Of a stretch of DNA of 64,000 nucleotides, positions 8,034-20,819 are shown piece after piece (within the stretch, counting starts at the first letter, position 1; each line of letters starts with the position of its first letter). The position numbers were made by a program, and so were the translations under genes. The stretch comes from Fervidobacterium pennivorans (lineage in GTDB: Bacteria; Thermotogota; Thermotogae; Thermotogales; Fervidobacteriaceae): positions 186,001 through 250,000 of the forward strand of contig NZ_CP011393.1 of the NCBI RefSeq assembly GCF_001644665.1, read 5' to 3'. The notes under the pieces are model-generated. The model searched no databases. It was not told the origin of the DNA and saw nothing but the letters and a program-made list of their open reading frames with translations.

Positions 8034-8864
8034 TCACTTCACATTGAAAACGGCCCTAAACTCACCTAAGTTTTTTATATCCACTATCACTTCATACATG
8101 CCAGATGGGAATTTACCAAGTTCTATTGTTTTTGTCGGTGTTGTGAAAGCCTGTGTTACCATATCACCGGGACCTGGTTTGTAAAACGTGCCTGTTACCG
8201 TAATTTTTCCAGGATTCTTACCAACCGGATAAACGATGTCTGGTTCGTTTAGTTCTATTCGATACCCACCTGTTGGGAATGTCCCTGCAATCACTTGAAG
8301 TAAAACAATGTCATCCTTTGATACTTCTTCACCTTCAGAAATTACTCTGTAACCTGCCTGGGTTCGAACCAATATTTTTATATTCGCACTCTCTTTATCA
8401 CCATAAATTGGCACGCTTATTTCACCACCTGTAGTTGGTTTGGGTTGCTCAACGACTTGAGAATTGACATACAATGTATACTTTGCTGGAAGGATAACTA
8501 GTATCAAAGGTAGACGAATATAGTTTTTGTCACGTATCCCAGCAATTTCTTCTGTGTATTCTTTCTTACCATCAAAACTTACCGCACGGATTTTGAAAAA
8601 AGTATTAGCTTGCTGGGTTGATAGAGGTTGGAACACCCAGGCTTTGAGGATGTATCCTTTACTTTCATCATCTTCAAAGAGCTTTATGTACTGAACAGAA
8701 AAAGTCTTTGTCCCAACCGATTTAAACAAATACTCAGGCAATGTTGTGGTAAGCTTCTTGACAAACAATTCTATTCCCTGAGCAAAAGAAAGTACAGAAA
8801 AGACTACGGTAATAGCTAAAACGATTAACAAACAGATGATTCCCTGCGTTCTTTTTGTTCTCAT
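8034..8864 (-). CDS. Secreted protein with C-terminal PrcB_C-like domain
   Basis: The 276-residue product has a Sec signal (GIICLLIVLAITVVFSVLSFAQG, cleavage probably after SFA). The middle section is unassigned. From about residue 165, VLLQVIAGTFPTGGYRIEL and KITVTGTFYKPGPGDMVTQA match the PrcB_C domain (GGY..I and PG..VTQ motifs), followed by a short beta region. PrcB in Treponema regulates an outer-sheath protease; a protease-regulator role here is only an analogy. GGAGG lies seven bases before the ATG. It follows the diguanylate cyclase gene by 36 bp and is probably co-transcribed. Confidence 0.7.
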   Translation of the reverse strand: MRTKRTQGIICLLIVLAITVVFSVLSFAQGIELFVKKLTTTLPEYLFKSVGTKTFSVQYIKLFEDDESKGYILKAWVFQPLSTQQANTFFKIRAVSFDGKKEYTEEIAGIRDKNYIRLPLILVILPAKYTLYVNSQVVEQPKPTTGGEISVPIYGDKESANIKILVRTQAGYRVISEGEEVSKDDIVLLQVIAGTFPTGGYRIELNEPDIVYPVGKNPGKITVTGTFYKPGPGDMVTQAFTTPTKTIELGKFPSGMYEVIVDIKNLGEFRAVFNVK

Positions 8865-8900
8865 ACCACATCCTCCTTTCTAAAGTTCGTGAAAAGCAAA

Positions 8901-10427
8901 TCATAAACCGGATTTTTTGCTGTTCTGTGAGTATTTATAGATTTTCTGTTCATACATCTTTTTATCAGCTTCTTCGTATGCTTTGTCAAAATCTTCAAAT
9001 TGTGCGTAACCATACGAAAAGCCAATGCCAAGTACATTTCTGCAATCGTTGTATAAGCGGTTTATAATCTTTAACACGTCATTTTCTTTTACAGATTTAA
9101 ATATCAAACAAAATTCATCTCCACCCAATCGTATGAAATAATCCTGGCTTCTGATATGCGATTTTACAATTTCAGCAAACTTTTTCAGAACGCTGTCACC
9201 AAAAATATGACCGTATTTATCGTTGAGAACTTTGAAACCATCTAAGTCAAGTAGGACGAACGTTCCTCCTCTGGGAATTAGATCTATCACCTTTCGATTG
9301 TAAACGCCGGTTAAATGGTCGATAAGGTTCTCCTTCTTTAGTTTTTCGTGTGAAATAGATATGTCCTTAAACTTCCTAATTGTTGCAGTTCCAACGAACA
9401 CCAGAAAAACGAATCGACCATAATGGATTGTCAGTTCGTTTGTTTGGTTTGTGGCTAAAACATAAAATGTTTGGATTCCTGTGAAGTATAGGAACACGAC
9501 AGGGAAATAGAATTCTATTAGTTTGTGCTTGAAGATGAAATAAAGTATGATAAACATTAAAACAAGGGAGTAAATCTGTGAGATTGTACCTGCAATGTGG
9601 ATATATTTAACACTTGTGGAAAACATAGCCACGGATATTAAAATAACAGGTATGGTTTTGAGAATGTATTCAAATTTTTTGTTGAGCCAAGCATTCCCTG
9701 TTGAAATGATTAATATAGCAAAAAAGAGATATGTTAAAACAAATACCGGACCTGTTACAGCAAATTCCTCGAATAGGAGGTAAAGCTCTGGGCTGCCAGA
9801 GGATTCGCGGTAGGTGAATTGAACAAGTGAAGCTATCATGAAGGCAGAAGCAACTGCCAAGTAAAGGTAAACCCTTTTTTCTCGTTCATTAGCACTTTGG
9901 TAAGCAATCAAGAGCAAGTAAATAATCAAAGCAGTGGCACCAATACCAGCAATGGTTATTTTGTCCCTGAATAAATCTATTAAGCCTACTCTTTGAATAG
10001 CATATTCATAGGTTGCTAAATAAGGTTTACCATACAAACCTACACCAACTAGGCCATGTAAAACAACAGTTATTCTGTTTGGTCTCTCTGGATACAATAA
10101 GACCTTTGGAACCCTAACCATTAAAGCCCTGGGCCAAAGATTTCCACTACCGTCCCCGAACGAGGCTGTAAGTACACCATTTACATAAACCTCGAACTTT
10201 GTAGCCAAAACTTTTTGGAAAACAATGCAGTTATTTATACCATCGTACTCAAAGGTTCCATTTAAAGCTACTTTCGAAGGTTTAGTTAGTTCTATATACT
10301 TCCCTAGCTGAGCATCCCATTGTATGATAGGTCCAGCTGGTTTATTTATCAAACCGAGAACAAAATAAAGATCACCAGATAACAATCCAGCAAGTAAAAT
10401 CAATAGTAAAGATTTTGTTTTAAACAT
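8901..10427 (-). CDS. Membrane diguanylate cyclase (GGDEF)
   Basis: Makes cyclic di-GMP from two GTP. The 508-residue product has an N-terminal signal or anchor, an extracytoplasmic beta-rich sensor domain of about 130 residues (FEVYVNGVL...), seven or so membrane segments from about residue 170 to 355, then a GGDEF domain. The catalytic motif RLGGDEF is intact, as is the inhibitory RSQD five residues before it, so product feedback is expected. The layout resembles 7TMR-DISM receptors. The ATG at 10427 is eleven bases after GGGGGTG; a GTG at 10460 is less likely. The ligand is unknown. Confidence 0.9.
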   Translation of the reverse strand: MFKTKSLLLILLAGLLSGDLYFVLGLINKPAGPIIQWDAQLGKYIELTKPSKVALNGTFEYDGINNCIVFQKVLATKFEVYVNGVLTASFGDGSGNLWPRALMVRVPKVLLYPERPNRITVVLHGLVGVGLYGKPYLATYEYAIQRVGLIDLFRDKITIAGIGATALIIYLLLIAYQSANEREKRVYLYLAVASAFMIASLVQFTYRESSGSPELYLLFEEFAVTGPVFVLTYLFFAILIISTGNAWLNKKFEYILKTIPVILISVAMFSTSVKYIHIAGTISQIYSLVLMFIILYFIFKHKLIEFYFPVVFLYFTGIQTFYVLATNQTNELTIHYGRFVFLVFVGTATIRKFKDISISHEKLKKENLIDHLTGVYNRKVIDLIPRGGTFVLLDLDGFKVLNDKYGHIFGDSVLKKFAEIVKSHIRSQDYFIRLGGDEFCLIFKSVKENDVLKIINRLYNDCRNVLGIGFSYGYAQFEDFDKAYEEADKKMYEQKIYKYSQNSKKSGL

Positions 10428-10584
10428 CTTGTTTCTAACACCCCCATTTACTATTCCCACCTGGTATCACAAAAATGATAACAGCGCCTTAATAAATGTC
10501 CACACACGAAAATGTTCAAACCACTTTCACAATGTATTATATCACTGTTAAGATATTTTTATCAAGCCTAGTTTAAAAAAGAAA

Positions 10585-10626
10585 AAACAACAAAAAACAA
10601 AAAAGCCTCTGCTTTTTGCAGAGGCT
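10585..10626 (-). terminator. rRNA operon terminator
   Basis: AGCCTCTGC (10604-10612) pairs with GCAGAGGCT (10618-10626) around a five-base loop. On the minus strand a long T-rich run (10603-10585) follows, about 20 bp after the 5S gene. Confidence 0.9.
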
Positions 10627-10645
10627 TTTTGAAGGGTATTAGGAA

Positions 10646-10765
10646 TCCTGGGCACTACCTACTCTCGCAAGGGGTCGCCCCCTTACTACCATCGGCCCGC
10701 GGTGGCTTAACGGCCAGGTTCGGAATGGAGCTGGGTGTTTCCCACCGCAGTATCGGCACCCAGGG
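10646..10765 (-). rRNA. rrf: 5S ribosomal RNA
   Basis: About 120 nt. On the minus strand it runs from CCCTGGGTGCCGATACTG to GAGAGTAGGTAGTGCCCAGG with complementary ends and the conserved CCGAACCTGG segment. Last gene of the rRNA operon. Confidence 0.95.
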
Positions 10766-10783
10766 CCATTCAAAAGTGCATAG

Positions 10784-13722
<2,939 letters not shown>

Positions 13723-13746
13723 CACTTTTCAATGACCCTTCCCCAT

Positions 13747-13822
13747 TGGTGGAGACAAGGGGATTCGAACCCCTGACCCCCTGCTTGCAAAGCAGGTGCT
13801 CTCCCAGCTGAGCTATGTCCCC
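13747..13822 (-). tRNA. tRNA-Ala (TGC)
   Basis: 76 nt including an encoded CCA. The acceptor GGGGACA pairs with TGTCTCC via one wobble, and the anticodon loop TTTGCAA carries TGC. It lies in the 16S-23S spacer. Confidence 0.97.
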
Positions 13823-13827
13823 ACCCA

Positions 13828-13904
13828 TGGTGGGCTCGGGAGGAATCGAACCTCCGACCTCACGCTTATCAGGCGTGCGCTCTGACCATCTGAGCTACGA
13901 GCCC
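13828..13904 (-). tRNA. tRNA-Ile (GAT)
   Basis: 77 nt with an encoded CCA. The acceptor GGGCTCG pairs with CGAGCCC, and the anticodon loop CTGATAA carries GAT. It is five bases from tRNA-Ala in the rRNA spacer. Confidence 0.97.
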
Positions 13905-13917
13905 AGTCACTCAAATC

Positions 13918-13932
13918 CGAATAGCAGCCACC
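13918..13932 (-). other. 16S processing stem, 3' arm
   Basis: CGAATAGCAGCCACC is the perfect 15-bp inverted repeat of 15488-15502. The arms flank 16S and would form the RNase III stem. Confidence 0.8.
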
Positions 13933-13943
13933 ACCCTCTCCTT

Positions 13944-15450
<1,507 letters not shown>

Positions 15451-15487
15451 CTAATCTCTTCAGGTTTAACCCTGCTCTTATTTTTTC

Positions 15488-15502
15488 GGTGGCTGCTATT
15501 CG
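15488..15502 (-). other. 16S processing stem, 5' arm
   Basis: GGTGGCTGCTATTCG is the exact complement of 13918-13932. Confidence 0.8.
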
Positions 15503-15570
15503 TATTTCAATGACCGGACTCATTCTTACCTTCTTACCTTCATCGCGTCAACTTTCCGTCGCGCTTTGTT

Positions 15571-15599
15571 AATTTATCACACACTTTCACTTTTGTCAA
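15571..15599 (-). promoter_or_regulatory. rRNA promoter P2
   Basis: On the minus strand TTGACA (15599-15594), a 17-bp spacer and TAAATT (15576-15571). It is the nearer of two tandem promoters to 16S. Confidence 0.85.
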
Positions 15600-15650
15600 G
15601 ACCCGAAATTCTTTCGCTTAATTTTTCTTAAGCGTCCTTAAGCGTTTTTT

Positions 15651-15679
15651 AATTTACCATACTTGCTTTGAATTGTCAA
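15651..15679 (-). promoter_or_regulatory. rRNA promoter P1
   Basis: On the minus strand TTGACA (15679-15674), a 17-bp spacer and TAAATT (15656-15651), with the same architecture as P2 80 bp downstream. The rest of 15451-15912 holds only the leader, these promoters, a doubtful 28-codon frame (minus strand 15740-15654, MAIAVRKKDEKDEADK...) and a weak terminator; I see nothing else in it. Confidence 0.85.
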
Positions 15680-15851
15680 CTGGCCTTTTTGTCTTATCTG
15701 CTTCGTCCTTTTCGTCCTTCTTGCGGACGGCGATTGCCATTTTACTATGCCTTGTGTTAACTGTAAAGTCTATTCCAGTAACGGATTTGCTCTAATCTAT
15801 GTTACACAATACAAACACTCTCCTATCTCTCAGGCGTTTTGAAAATATTCA

Positions 15852-15876
15852 AACCCCTTGAAAAATCAACGGGGTT
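15852..15876 (-). terminator. Possible terminator of the 15913-16716 gene
   Basis: AACCCC (852-857) pairs with GGGGTT (871-876). On the minus strand a loose T-rich stretch (TTTGAATATTTT) follows. Weak but well placed. Confidence 0.45.
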
Positions 15877-15912
15877 AGTATTCTTGTTTAATTTATATTC
15901 AAGCAGTTCCTT

Positions 15913-16716
15913 TCAAATGTTGAACAAAGGTTCATCTTTTTTCTCATGTTTCTTTTCGTCTGTCTTTGTATTTTTCCCTTCACCCATGTCAAACGTTTGA
16001 CCAAGTGCTAAGACTACTGCAAGCTCCACTGGAAGTCCTGCTTTTACTATCTTTTCCACGGTTGTCTTCACATCGTATGTGACCCTCGCAAACTCGTACC
16101 AGTAAACGCCGTTGTCAACGTATAGTATAAGATATGTAGCTCCTGGAACCCCGTCTTTCGTTCTGCCGACACTACCAGGGTTCAGGATGGTTTTACCGAA
16201 AAGATGGCGTGCCATCATGAGATGTGTATGACCATTAATTATTATGTCTTCTTCAACATTCTTGAGCAATAACTTTAGTCTTTCCGCTGATGTGGACGGT
16301 TTAACATACTCAAGCAAATAATTCACAGGACTACCGTGGACCAATAAAATCTTTAGACCTTCGATTTCAATAGACAGTCGGTGCGGAAGTGATTTGAGAA
16401 ATTCTTTATTTTCTTTTGTTGTATTTCTAATTGTCCAGCTAATTGATTCATCCCCAACCTCCGTCTCCCTACCAGGATTGTAAGCACAACCACAGCTGTC
16501 CTTTTCGTAGCCAATAGCATCGTCGTAGTTACCCATTACGGTAGGAATTTTTCGCTCTCTTATAACTTCAACAACCTCGTTCGGGTTTGGACCATAACCA
16601 ACAAGGTCCCCGACACAATATACCTCATCTATATTCCTTTTTTCGATGTCCTCTAAAACGGCATTTAAAGCCTCCAGGTTTGAATGGACGTCCGATATGA
16701 ATGCTATTTTTTTCAT
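15913..16716 (-). CDS. Metallophosphoesterase (YfcE/diadenosine-type)
   Basis: Calcineurin-like phosphoesterase, 267 residues. The metal-site motifs are SDVHSN (residues 8-13), CVGDLVGYGPNP, GNYDD, LVHGSP and INGHTHL, with NPGSVG near the end. It resembles the broad YfcE/ApaH-like protein-phosphatase or nuclease group, so the substrate is open. The last 25 residues (GEGKNTKTDEKKHEKKDE) are a charged, probably disordered tail. GGAGGAG precedes the ATG at normal spacing. On the minus strand TGATATAAT at 16773-16765 is an extended -10 box. The gene stands alone. Confidence 0.85.
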   Translation of the reverse strand: MKKIAFISDVHSNLEALNAVLEDIEKRNIDEVYCVGDLVGYGPNPNEVVEVIRERKIPTVMGNYDDAIGYEKDSCGCAYNPGRETEVGDESISWTIRNTTKENKEFLKSLPHRLSIEIEGLKILLVHGSPVNYLLEYVKPSTSAERLKLLLKNVEEDIIINGHTHLMMARHLFGKTILNPGSVGRTKDGVPGATYLILYVDNGVYWYEFARVTYDVKTTVEKIVKAGLPVELAVVLALGQTFDMGEGKNTKTDEKKHEKKDEPLFNI

Positions 16717-16764
16717 ATGAAACTCTCCTCCTTTGATGATGTATAAAGGTGCATTCTCTTTTGA

Positions 16765-16773
16765 ATTATATCA
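16765..16773 (-). promoter_or_regulatory. Extended -10 promoter of the phosphoesterase gene
   Basis: On the minus strand TGATATAAT, an extended -10 box about 50 bp upstream of the ATG at 16716. No clear -35 is needed for this class. Confidence 0.55.
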
Positions 16774-16870
16774 TGTAAAGTTTTAAGAAATATTAATTTA
16801 GTTCCTGCCTATGAATGGTAGAATATATCATTGAACAGAGTGCTCAAAAGGAGAAAGGAGGAGGAAGGGT

Positions 16871-17749
16871 ATGAATTTCTTTGTGGTAGATGCATTTACG
16901 CAAGCTCCTTTCTTGGGTAATCCTGCGGGGGTTGTTATTTTAGGTCCGAAGGACACTCTCGATGAAAATGTTATGCAAAATATCGCTAAGGAAGTTAGAT
17001 TTTCGGAAACGGCTTTTGTGAAAGCCAAGAATGACAAAGAATTTGTCCTTAGATATTTTACACCTGTTGCCGAAGTTGATTTATGTGGTCATGCAACCAT
17101 TGCATCTTTTAAAGTATTGGAATACTTAGGATTAGTTAATCAAGGATGTATATACAAAGCACATACTCGAGCTGGCACTATCGATATTTCCATAGAGAAA
17201 GGAATAGTAATGATGGAGCAAGCAACTCCATCCTTAGGTGATGAATTAGACACCAATGAAATTTCCAGGATAGCGAACATACTTGGAATAAGTCAGAAAG
17301 ATATAGGCGATAGCAAGTACAACTTGAAACCGAAGGTTGTCAGCACAGGTCTATGGGACCTTCTCATACCTGTAAAGTCGAGGGATATACTTTTCTCACT
17401 TTCACCAGATTTTGAAGAAATTTCAGAGTATTGCAGAATGAACGAAATTGTAAGTTTCCATGTTTTCACCCTTGATGAAGATAGAGCACTTGCAAATTGT
17501 AGAGATTTCGCACCACTTTACGGAATACCTGAAGAAGCGGCTACGGGAACAGCCAATGGTGCGCTGATTTATTATCTATACAAATACGGAATTGTTGAGC
17601 CAGAAAAGATATATGAGATAATTCAAGGTGAAACGATGGGCAGAAAGTCAAACATATTTGCGAAAGTGCACTTTAAAGATGGAGTGTACAAAGCCTACGT
17701 TGGCGGAAATGCAAAGATAGTTATTGAAGGCAACCTTTTGATTTTTTAA
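16871..17749 (+). CDS. PhzF family isomerase/epimerase
   Basis: PhzF-fold protein of 292 residues, made of two similar diaminopimelate-epimerase-like halves. Family signatures are visible: FVVDAFTQAPFLGNPAGVV at the N-terminus, RFSETAFV with the candidate catalytic Glu, VDLCGHATIA, and in the second half EEAATGTANGAL. The phenazine enzyme isomerises a dihydrohydroxyanthranilate, but most members are uncharacterised and no phenazine genes are nearby, so the substrate is unknown. A strong ribosome site (GGAGGAGG) precedes the ATG. Single gene, with a shared terminator downstream. Confidence 0.9.
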   Translation: MNFFVVDAFTQAPFLGNPAGVVILGPKDTLDENVMQNIAKEVRFSETAFVKAKNDKEFVLRYFTPVAEVDLCGHATIASFKVLEYLGLVNQGCIYKAHTRAGTIDISIEKGIVMMEQATPSLGDELDTNEISRIANILGISQKDIGDSKYNLKPKVVSTGLWDLLIPVKSRDILFSLSPDFEEISEYCRMNEIVSFHVFTLDEDRALANCRDFAPLYGIPEEAATGTANGALIYYLYKYGIVEPEKIYEIIQGETMGRKSNIFAKVHFKDGVYKAYVGGNAKIVIEGNLLIF

Positions 17750-17755
17750 TTTTAG

Positions 17756-17780
17756 AAAACGGGGGATGCTCCCCCGTTTT
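17756..17780. terminator. Bidirectional terminator
   Basis: AAAACGGGGG (17756-17765) pairs with CCCCCGTTTT (17771-17780) between the converging PhzF and phosphohexomutase genes. Each arm ends in T residues on its own strand. Confidence 0.85.
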
Positions 17781-17796
17781 AACGTGATTAACGAAT

Positions 17797-19248
17797 CTAT
17801 CGCGCTAATATCTCATTAACAATACTTTTGATTTTGTTTTCAAGTTGCTCCAGATTAGAAATGGCGTGCTCTTTTGTATCGGCTCTTACCATAACGTACG
17901 CTTTCATTTTAGGTTCCGTTCCCGATGGTCTGACAAAAATACGACCACCTTCGAATTCCAACCTTAAGGTATCATTTGGAATTACTCCGTTATACCCTTT
18001 TGAGTAATCAATGACTTCTTTAACCCCTTCGGCCTTTGTTTGTTTTAATTTTGAATATACATCAAGTGCTTGGTCAACAGATTTGAAATCGAAGTTGATG
18101 AGTTTTTCAAGGTAATATCCGTATTTTTTGTACAGTTCTTCCATTCTGTCAAGTAAATCGAAGTTAACAGCGGCTTTTGCTACTAAACCACAAGCAAGAA
18201 CAGCATCTTTATCTCGTGCTAAATCTCCTGTTAGATATCCACAACTTTCTTCAAAGCCGAAAACGAAATCGAGTTCTTTATGCTTTTCAACCAAATCTCC
18301 TATGAATTTAAATCCTGTTGGAACTTCAAAGAGTTTTATTCCACTTTCTTCACACAATGGTCTCACCATGTCTGTTGTCACTATGGTCTTTACGAGCATT
18401 CCCTTATTCCTTCCAGACTCAAGGTATCCGTCTATCAACATTTTAGAAAGCAAAACACCCACCTGGTTACCTGTTAACCTAACATCCTTAAAAACCACAC
18501 CTACTCTGTCTGCGTCTGGGTCTGTTGCTAATCCAAGGTCTACGTTGTACTCTGCCATGTATTTTCTCAGCAATACAAGAGCTCTATCATCTTCGGGATT
18601 TGGGGTTTTTACGGTTGGGAAATTGCCGTTGTGCTCCATTTGCTCTTTAACTTCTATCACTTCCGCTCCAAGCATTCTCAAAAGCCTTGTCACAAACTTT
18701 GCACCTGTTCCGTGGAGAGGTGAATAAACTACCTTCAACCCTTTCAAGTCGGCATTCACAACTTTTGAAACATCTGAAATATATTCATCGAGAAACTCTT
18801 GTGGCACTATCGTATACTTTTCTACTGCATTTATCGGCTGGTTCCATGCTTGTTTTACCAGCTCAGTTAGGATATCGGTAACTTCCGGAATAGCCTGGAC
18901 ACCGTTTGAGGTATAAACCTTGTAACCATTGTATTCGGGTGGGTTGTGGCTCGCTGTTATTACAATCCCCATATCCATGCCAAGTTTTCTCACGCCATAT
19001 GATAAAACTGGTGTTGGCACAGGTTCACCAAATAAATAGACCTCCATTCCTTCACCTGAAAAAACTGAGGCTGAAAGTTTTGCAAACGTTTCAGAGTTAT
19101 TCCTTGTATCGTATGCAATCAAAACTTTTTTTAAACCTTTCATTTTCATATACTCGGCTACGCCTTTTGAAGCTACAGCAACGGTCTTTTCATCAAACTC
19201 GCCTTCTCTCATTATGCCTCTGATACCACCAGTGCCAAAAAGAATCAT
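17797..19248 (-). CDS. Phosphohexomutase (PGM/PMM family)
   Basis: Alpha-D-phosphohexomutase of 483 residues that interconverts sugar 1- and 6-phosphates through a phosphoserine. FGTGGIRG opens the protein, TASHNPPEYNG carries the phosphoserine (about residue 101), ATDPDADRVG is the metal-binding loop, GFEESCGYL is the sugar-specificity loop and RPSGTEPKMK binds phosphate. The GFEES loop fits glucose or mannose phosphates better than GlmM, but the substrate is not certain. GGAGG lies before the ATG, which overlaps the stop of the upstream permease gene by four bases. Last gene of the hexosaminidase operon. Confidence 0.9.
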   Translation of the reverse strand: MILFGTGGIRGIMREGEFDEKTVAVASKGVAEYMKMKGLKKVLIAYDTRNNSETFAKLSASVFSGEGMEVYLFGEPVPTPVLSYGVRKLGMDMGIVITASHNPPEYNGYKVYTSNGVQAIPEVTDILTELVKQAWNQPINAVEKYTIVPQEFLDEYISDVSKVVNADLKGLKVVYSPLHGTGAKFVTRLLRMLGAEVIEVKEQMEHNGNFPTVKTPNPEDDRALVLLRKYMAEYNVDLGLATDPDADRVGVVFKDVRLTGNQVGVLLSKMLIDGYLESGRNKGMLVKTIVTTDMVRPLCEESGIKLFEVPTGFKFIGDLVEKHKELDFVFGFEESCGYLTGDLARDKDAVLACGLVAKAAVNFDLLDRMEELYKKYGYYLEKLINFDFKSVDQALDVYSKLKQTKAEGVKEVIDYSKGYNGVIPNDTLRLEFEGGRIFVRPSGTEPKMKAYVMVRADTKEHAISNLEQLENKIKSIVNEILAR

Positions 19249-20816
19249 GCACGTTCCTCCTTTCTTAGTATTTCTATTATTATGAACAATGAAACGACAA
19301 ACACAAAGTAGAACGTATTTAACGCCATCGCTATTTCTGTGTTTCTTGAACTCATCAATCTGAACACAACAACCGAAAACGTTGTTATCGGTGGTTCTGC
19401 AAGTGTCAAAGTTCCAGAAGTTTCACCAACAGAGATTGTAAATGAATAAACAAAAGCTGTGAAGATGTAATTTTTCATTATCGGAATCGCTATCTTCGAT
19501 ACCCACTTCATAGTGCCTGCTCCGTCTACCTTCGCTGCGTCTATTATGCTTTGAGGGATATTCCTCCAACCGGTTTCGATGATACCAAAAACTATGGGTA
19601 AGTTTATCAAAGAGTGGACAACGATGAGCCTCAACAAAACTGGGATGTTTATAAAAACATACGAAAACGCTATCGTTACCGATGACAGCGCTGCAGGAAT
19701 GAGTACAAGGTAATACAACTTTTTGCCTTTGGAAGAATAATACCCTGCAAACATATTAACAACAACACTCATTAACGAGGAAGACAACGCTATAATGAAT
19801 GTGTAAAAAATCATGCTCTTCAAATCCGTTCCCACAAGGTACTCTAAATCTTCCAAAAAGAGCATTTTGAAATTTGTCAGAGAAAAATTACCGTAATAAT
19901 CCAAAAAGCCAGAAAGTGCTGAGTAGATTAAGGGAACAAATATTAATAGTGTGGATATCACAAAGAAAAAATAACCCCAAAGTGGAAATTTCTCGAGGTG
20001 TTGGTAGTGGTGTTTATCGAAGCTCTCCCTTTTAACGGATGTGAAAAAGCCTATAACAGAAATAAACAAAAGTTGGAAAAGCATCAATGTGGAAGCAGCT
20101 TTGAAATCGAAAGTGATTCTTGAATACATGTAAATCGCCACTTCAAGTGTTGAATACTTGATTCCACCAAGTATCAAAACTACTGAAAAGCTGGTGAATG
20201 TATAAATGTATGTTAAGAAAAATGCTCTTAATATTGCTGGCAAAAGCACAGGAATTTCTACTTTTGAAAATACTTGCCATTTTGATGCACCATCGATTTT
20301 TGCAGCCTCTATTAAATAACCATCCATGTTTTCCCATGCTTCACCAACTATCCTGATAAAGAGAGGAAAGTTGTAAAAGACATGACCAAGGAGCACTGCG
20401 GTAAATGTGTATAATATACGAACATTAAACCCAAAAAGTCTCAGCAACTGCGAGTACAACCCTTTGTTGCCAAAAACAAGAAAAAATCCTATAGCCATTG
20501 TAATTCCAGGTAATACGAAAGGTATGCTCGACATAACACGGAACACTTTTTTAATCACGGGATGTATCTTCGTTCTGCCAACAAGGTATGCCCCAGGGAT
20601 TCCTAAAAGTGCAGTTAGAGCTGAAGACAAGAATGCCTGATATATCGTGAACTTTATTTTTGAACTGTTATCAACAAGTGCGTTAAAAGAAAACCCACCG
20701 GCAAAACGAAGGTTTAAAATAAACGGTATAAGCAGTGCAAGTGCTAAATATAGAATCGGAATAGATGCTGTTATAAGGCTAACAAGCGACTTCAGTTTCT
20801 TTTGTCTCTTTCGCAT
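19245..20816 (-). CDS. Two-domain ABC permease (ThiP/FbpB type)
   Basis: A 523-residue inner-membrane permease with about twelve segments, made of two fused copies of the binding-protein-dependent permease domain. Each half carries its EAA loop: EAAKIDGASKWQVFSKVEIP (about residue 180) and DAAKVDGAGTMKWVSK (about 440). This duplicated architecture belongs to the iron(III)/thiamine permeases (FbpB, ThiP). No ATPase or binding protein is adjacent; it sits between a hexosaminidase gene (gap 3 bp) and the phosphohexomutase gene (overlap 4 bp). It could serve the ThiB-like protein at 59954, which is inference only. No strong ribosome site; coupling to the upstream stop is likely. Confidence 0.87.
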   Translation of the reverse strand: MRKRQKKLKSLVSLITASIPILYLALALLIPFILNLRFAGGFSFNALVDNSSKIKFTIYQAFLSSALTALLGIPGAYLVGRTKIHPVIKKVFRVMSSIPFVLPGITMAIGFFLVFGNKGLYSQLLRLFGFNVRILYTFTAVLLGHVFYNFPLFIRIVGEAWENMDGYLIEAAKIDGASKWQVFSKVEIPVLLPAILRAFFLTYIYTFTSFSVVLILGGIKYSTLEVAIYMYSRITFDFKAASTLMLFQLLFISVIGFFTSVKRESFDKHHYQHLEKFPLWGYFFFVISTLLIFVPLIYSALSGFLDYYGNFSLTNFKMLFLEDLEYLVGTDLKSMIFYTFIIALSSSLMSVVVNMFAGYYSSKGKKLYYLVLIPAALSSVTIAFSYVFINIPVLLRLIVVHSLINLPIVFGIIETGWRNIPQSIIDAAKVDGAGTMKWVSKIAIPIMKNYIFTAFVYSFTISVGETSGTLTLAEPPITTFSVVVFRLMSSRNTEIAMALNTFYFVFVVSLFIIIEILRKEERA

Positions 20817-20819
20817 GAC

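Noticed and set aside
15654-15740. A 28-codon lysine-rich frame on the minus strand upstream of the rRNA operon
   Set aside because: It has only a weak ribosome site and its stop lies on the P1 -10 box; more likely promoter-region chance or a gene remnant.
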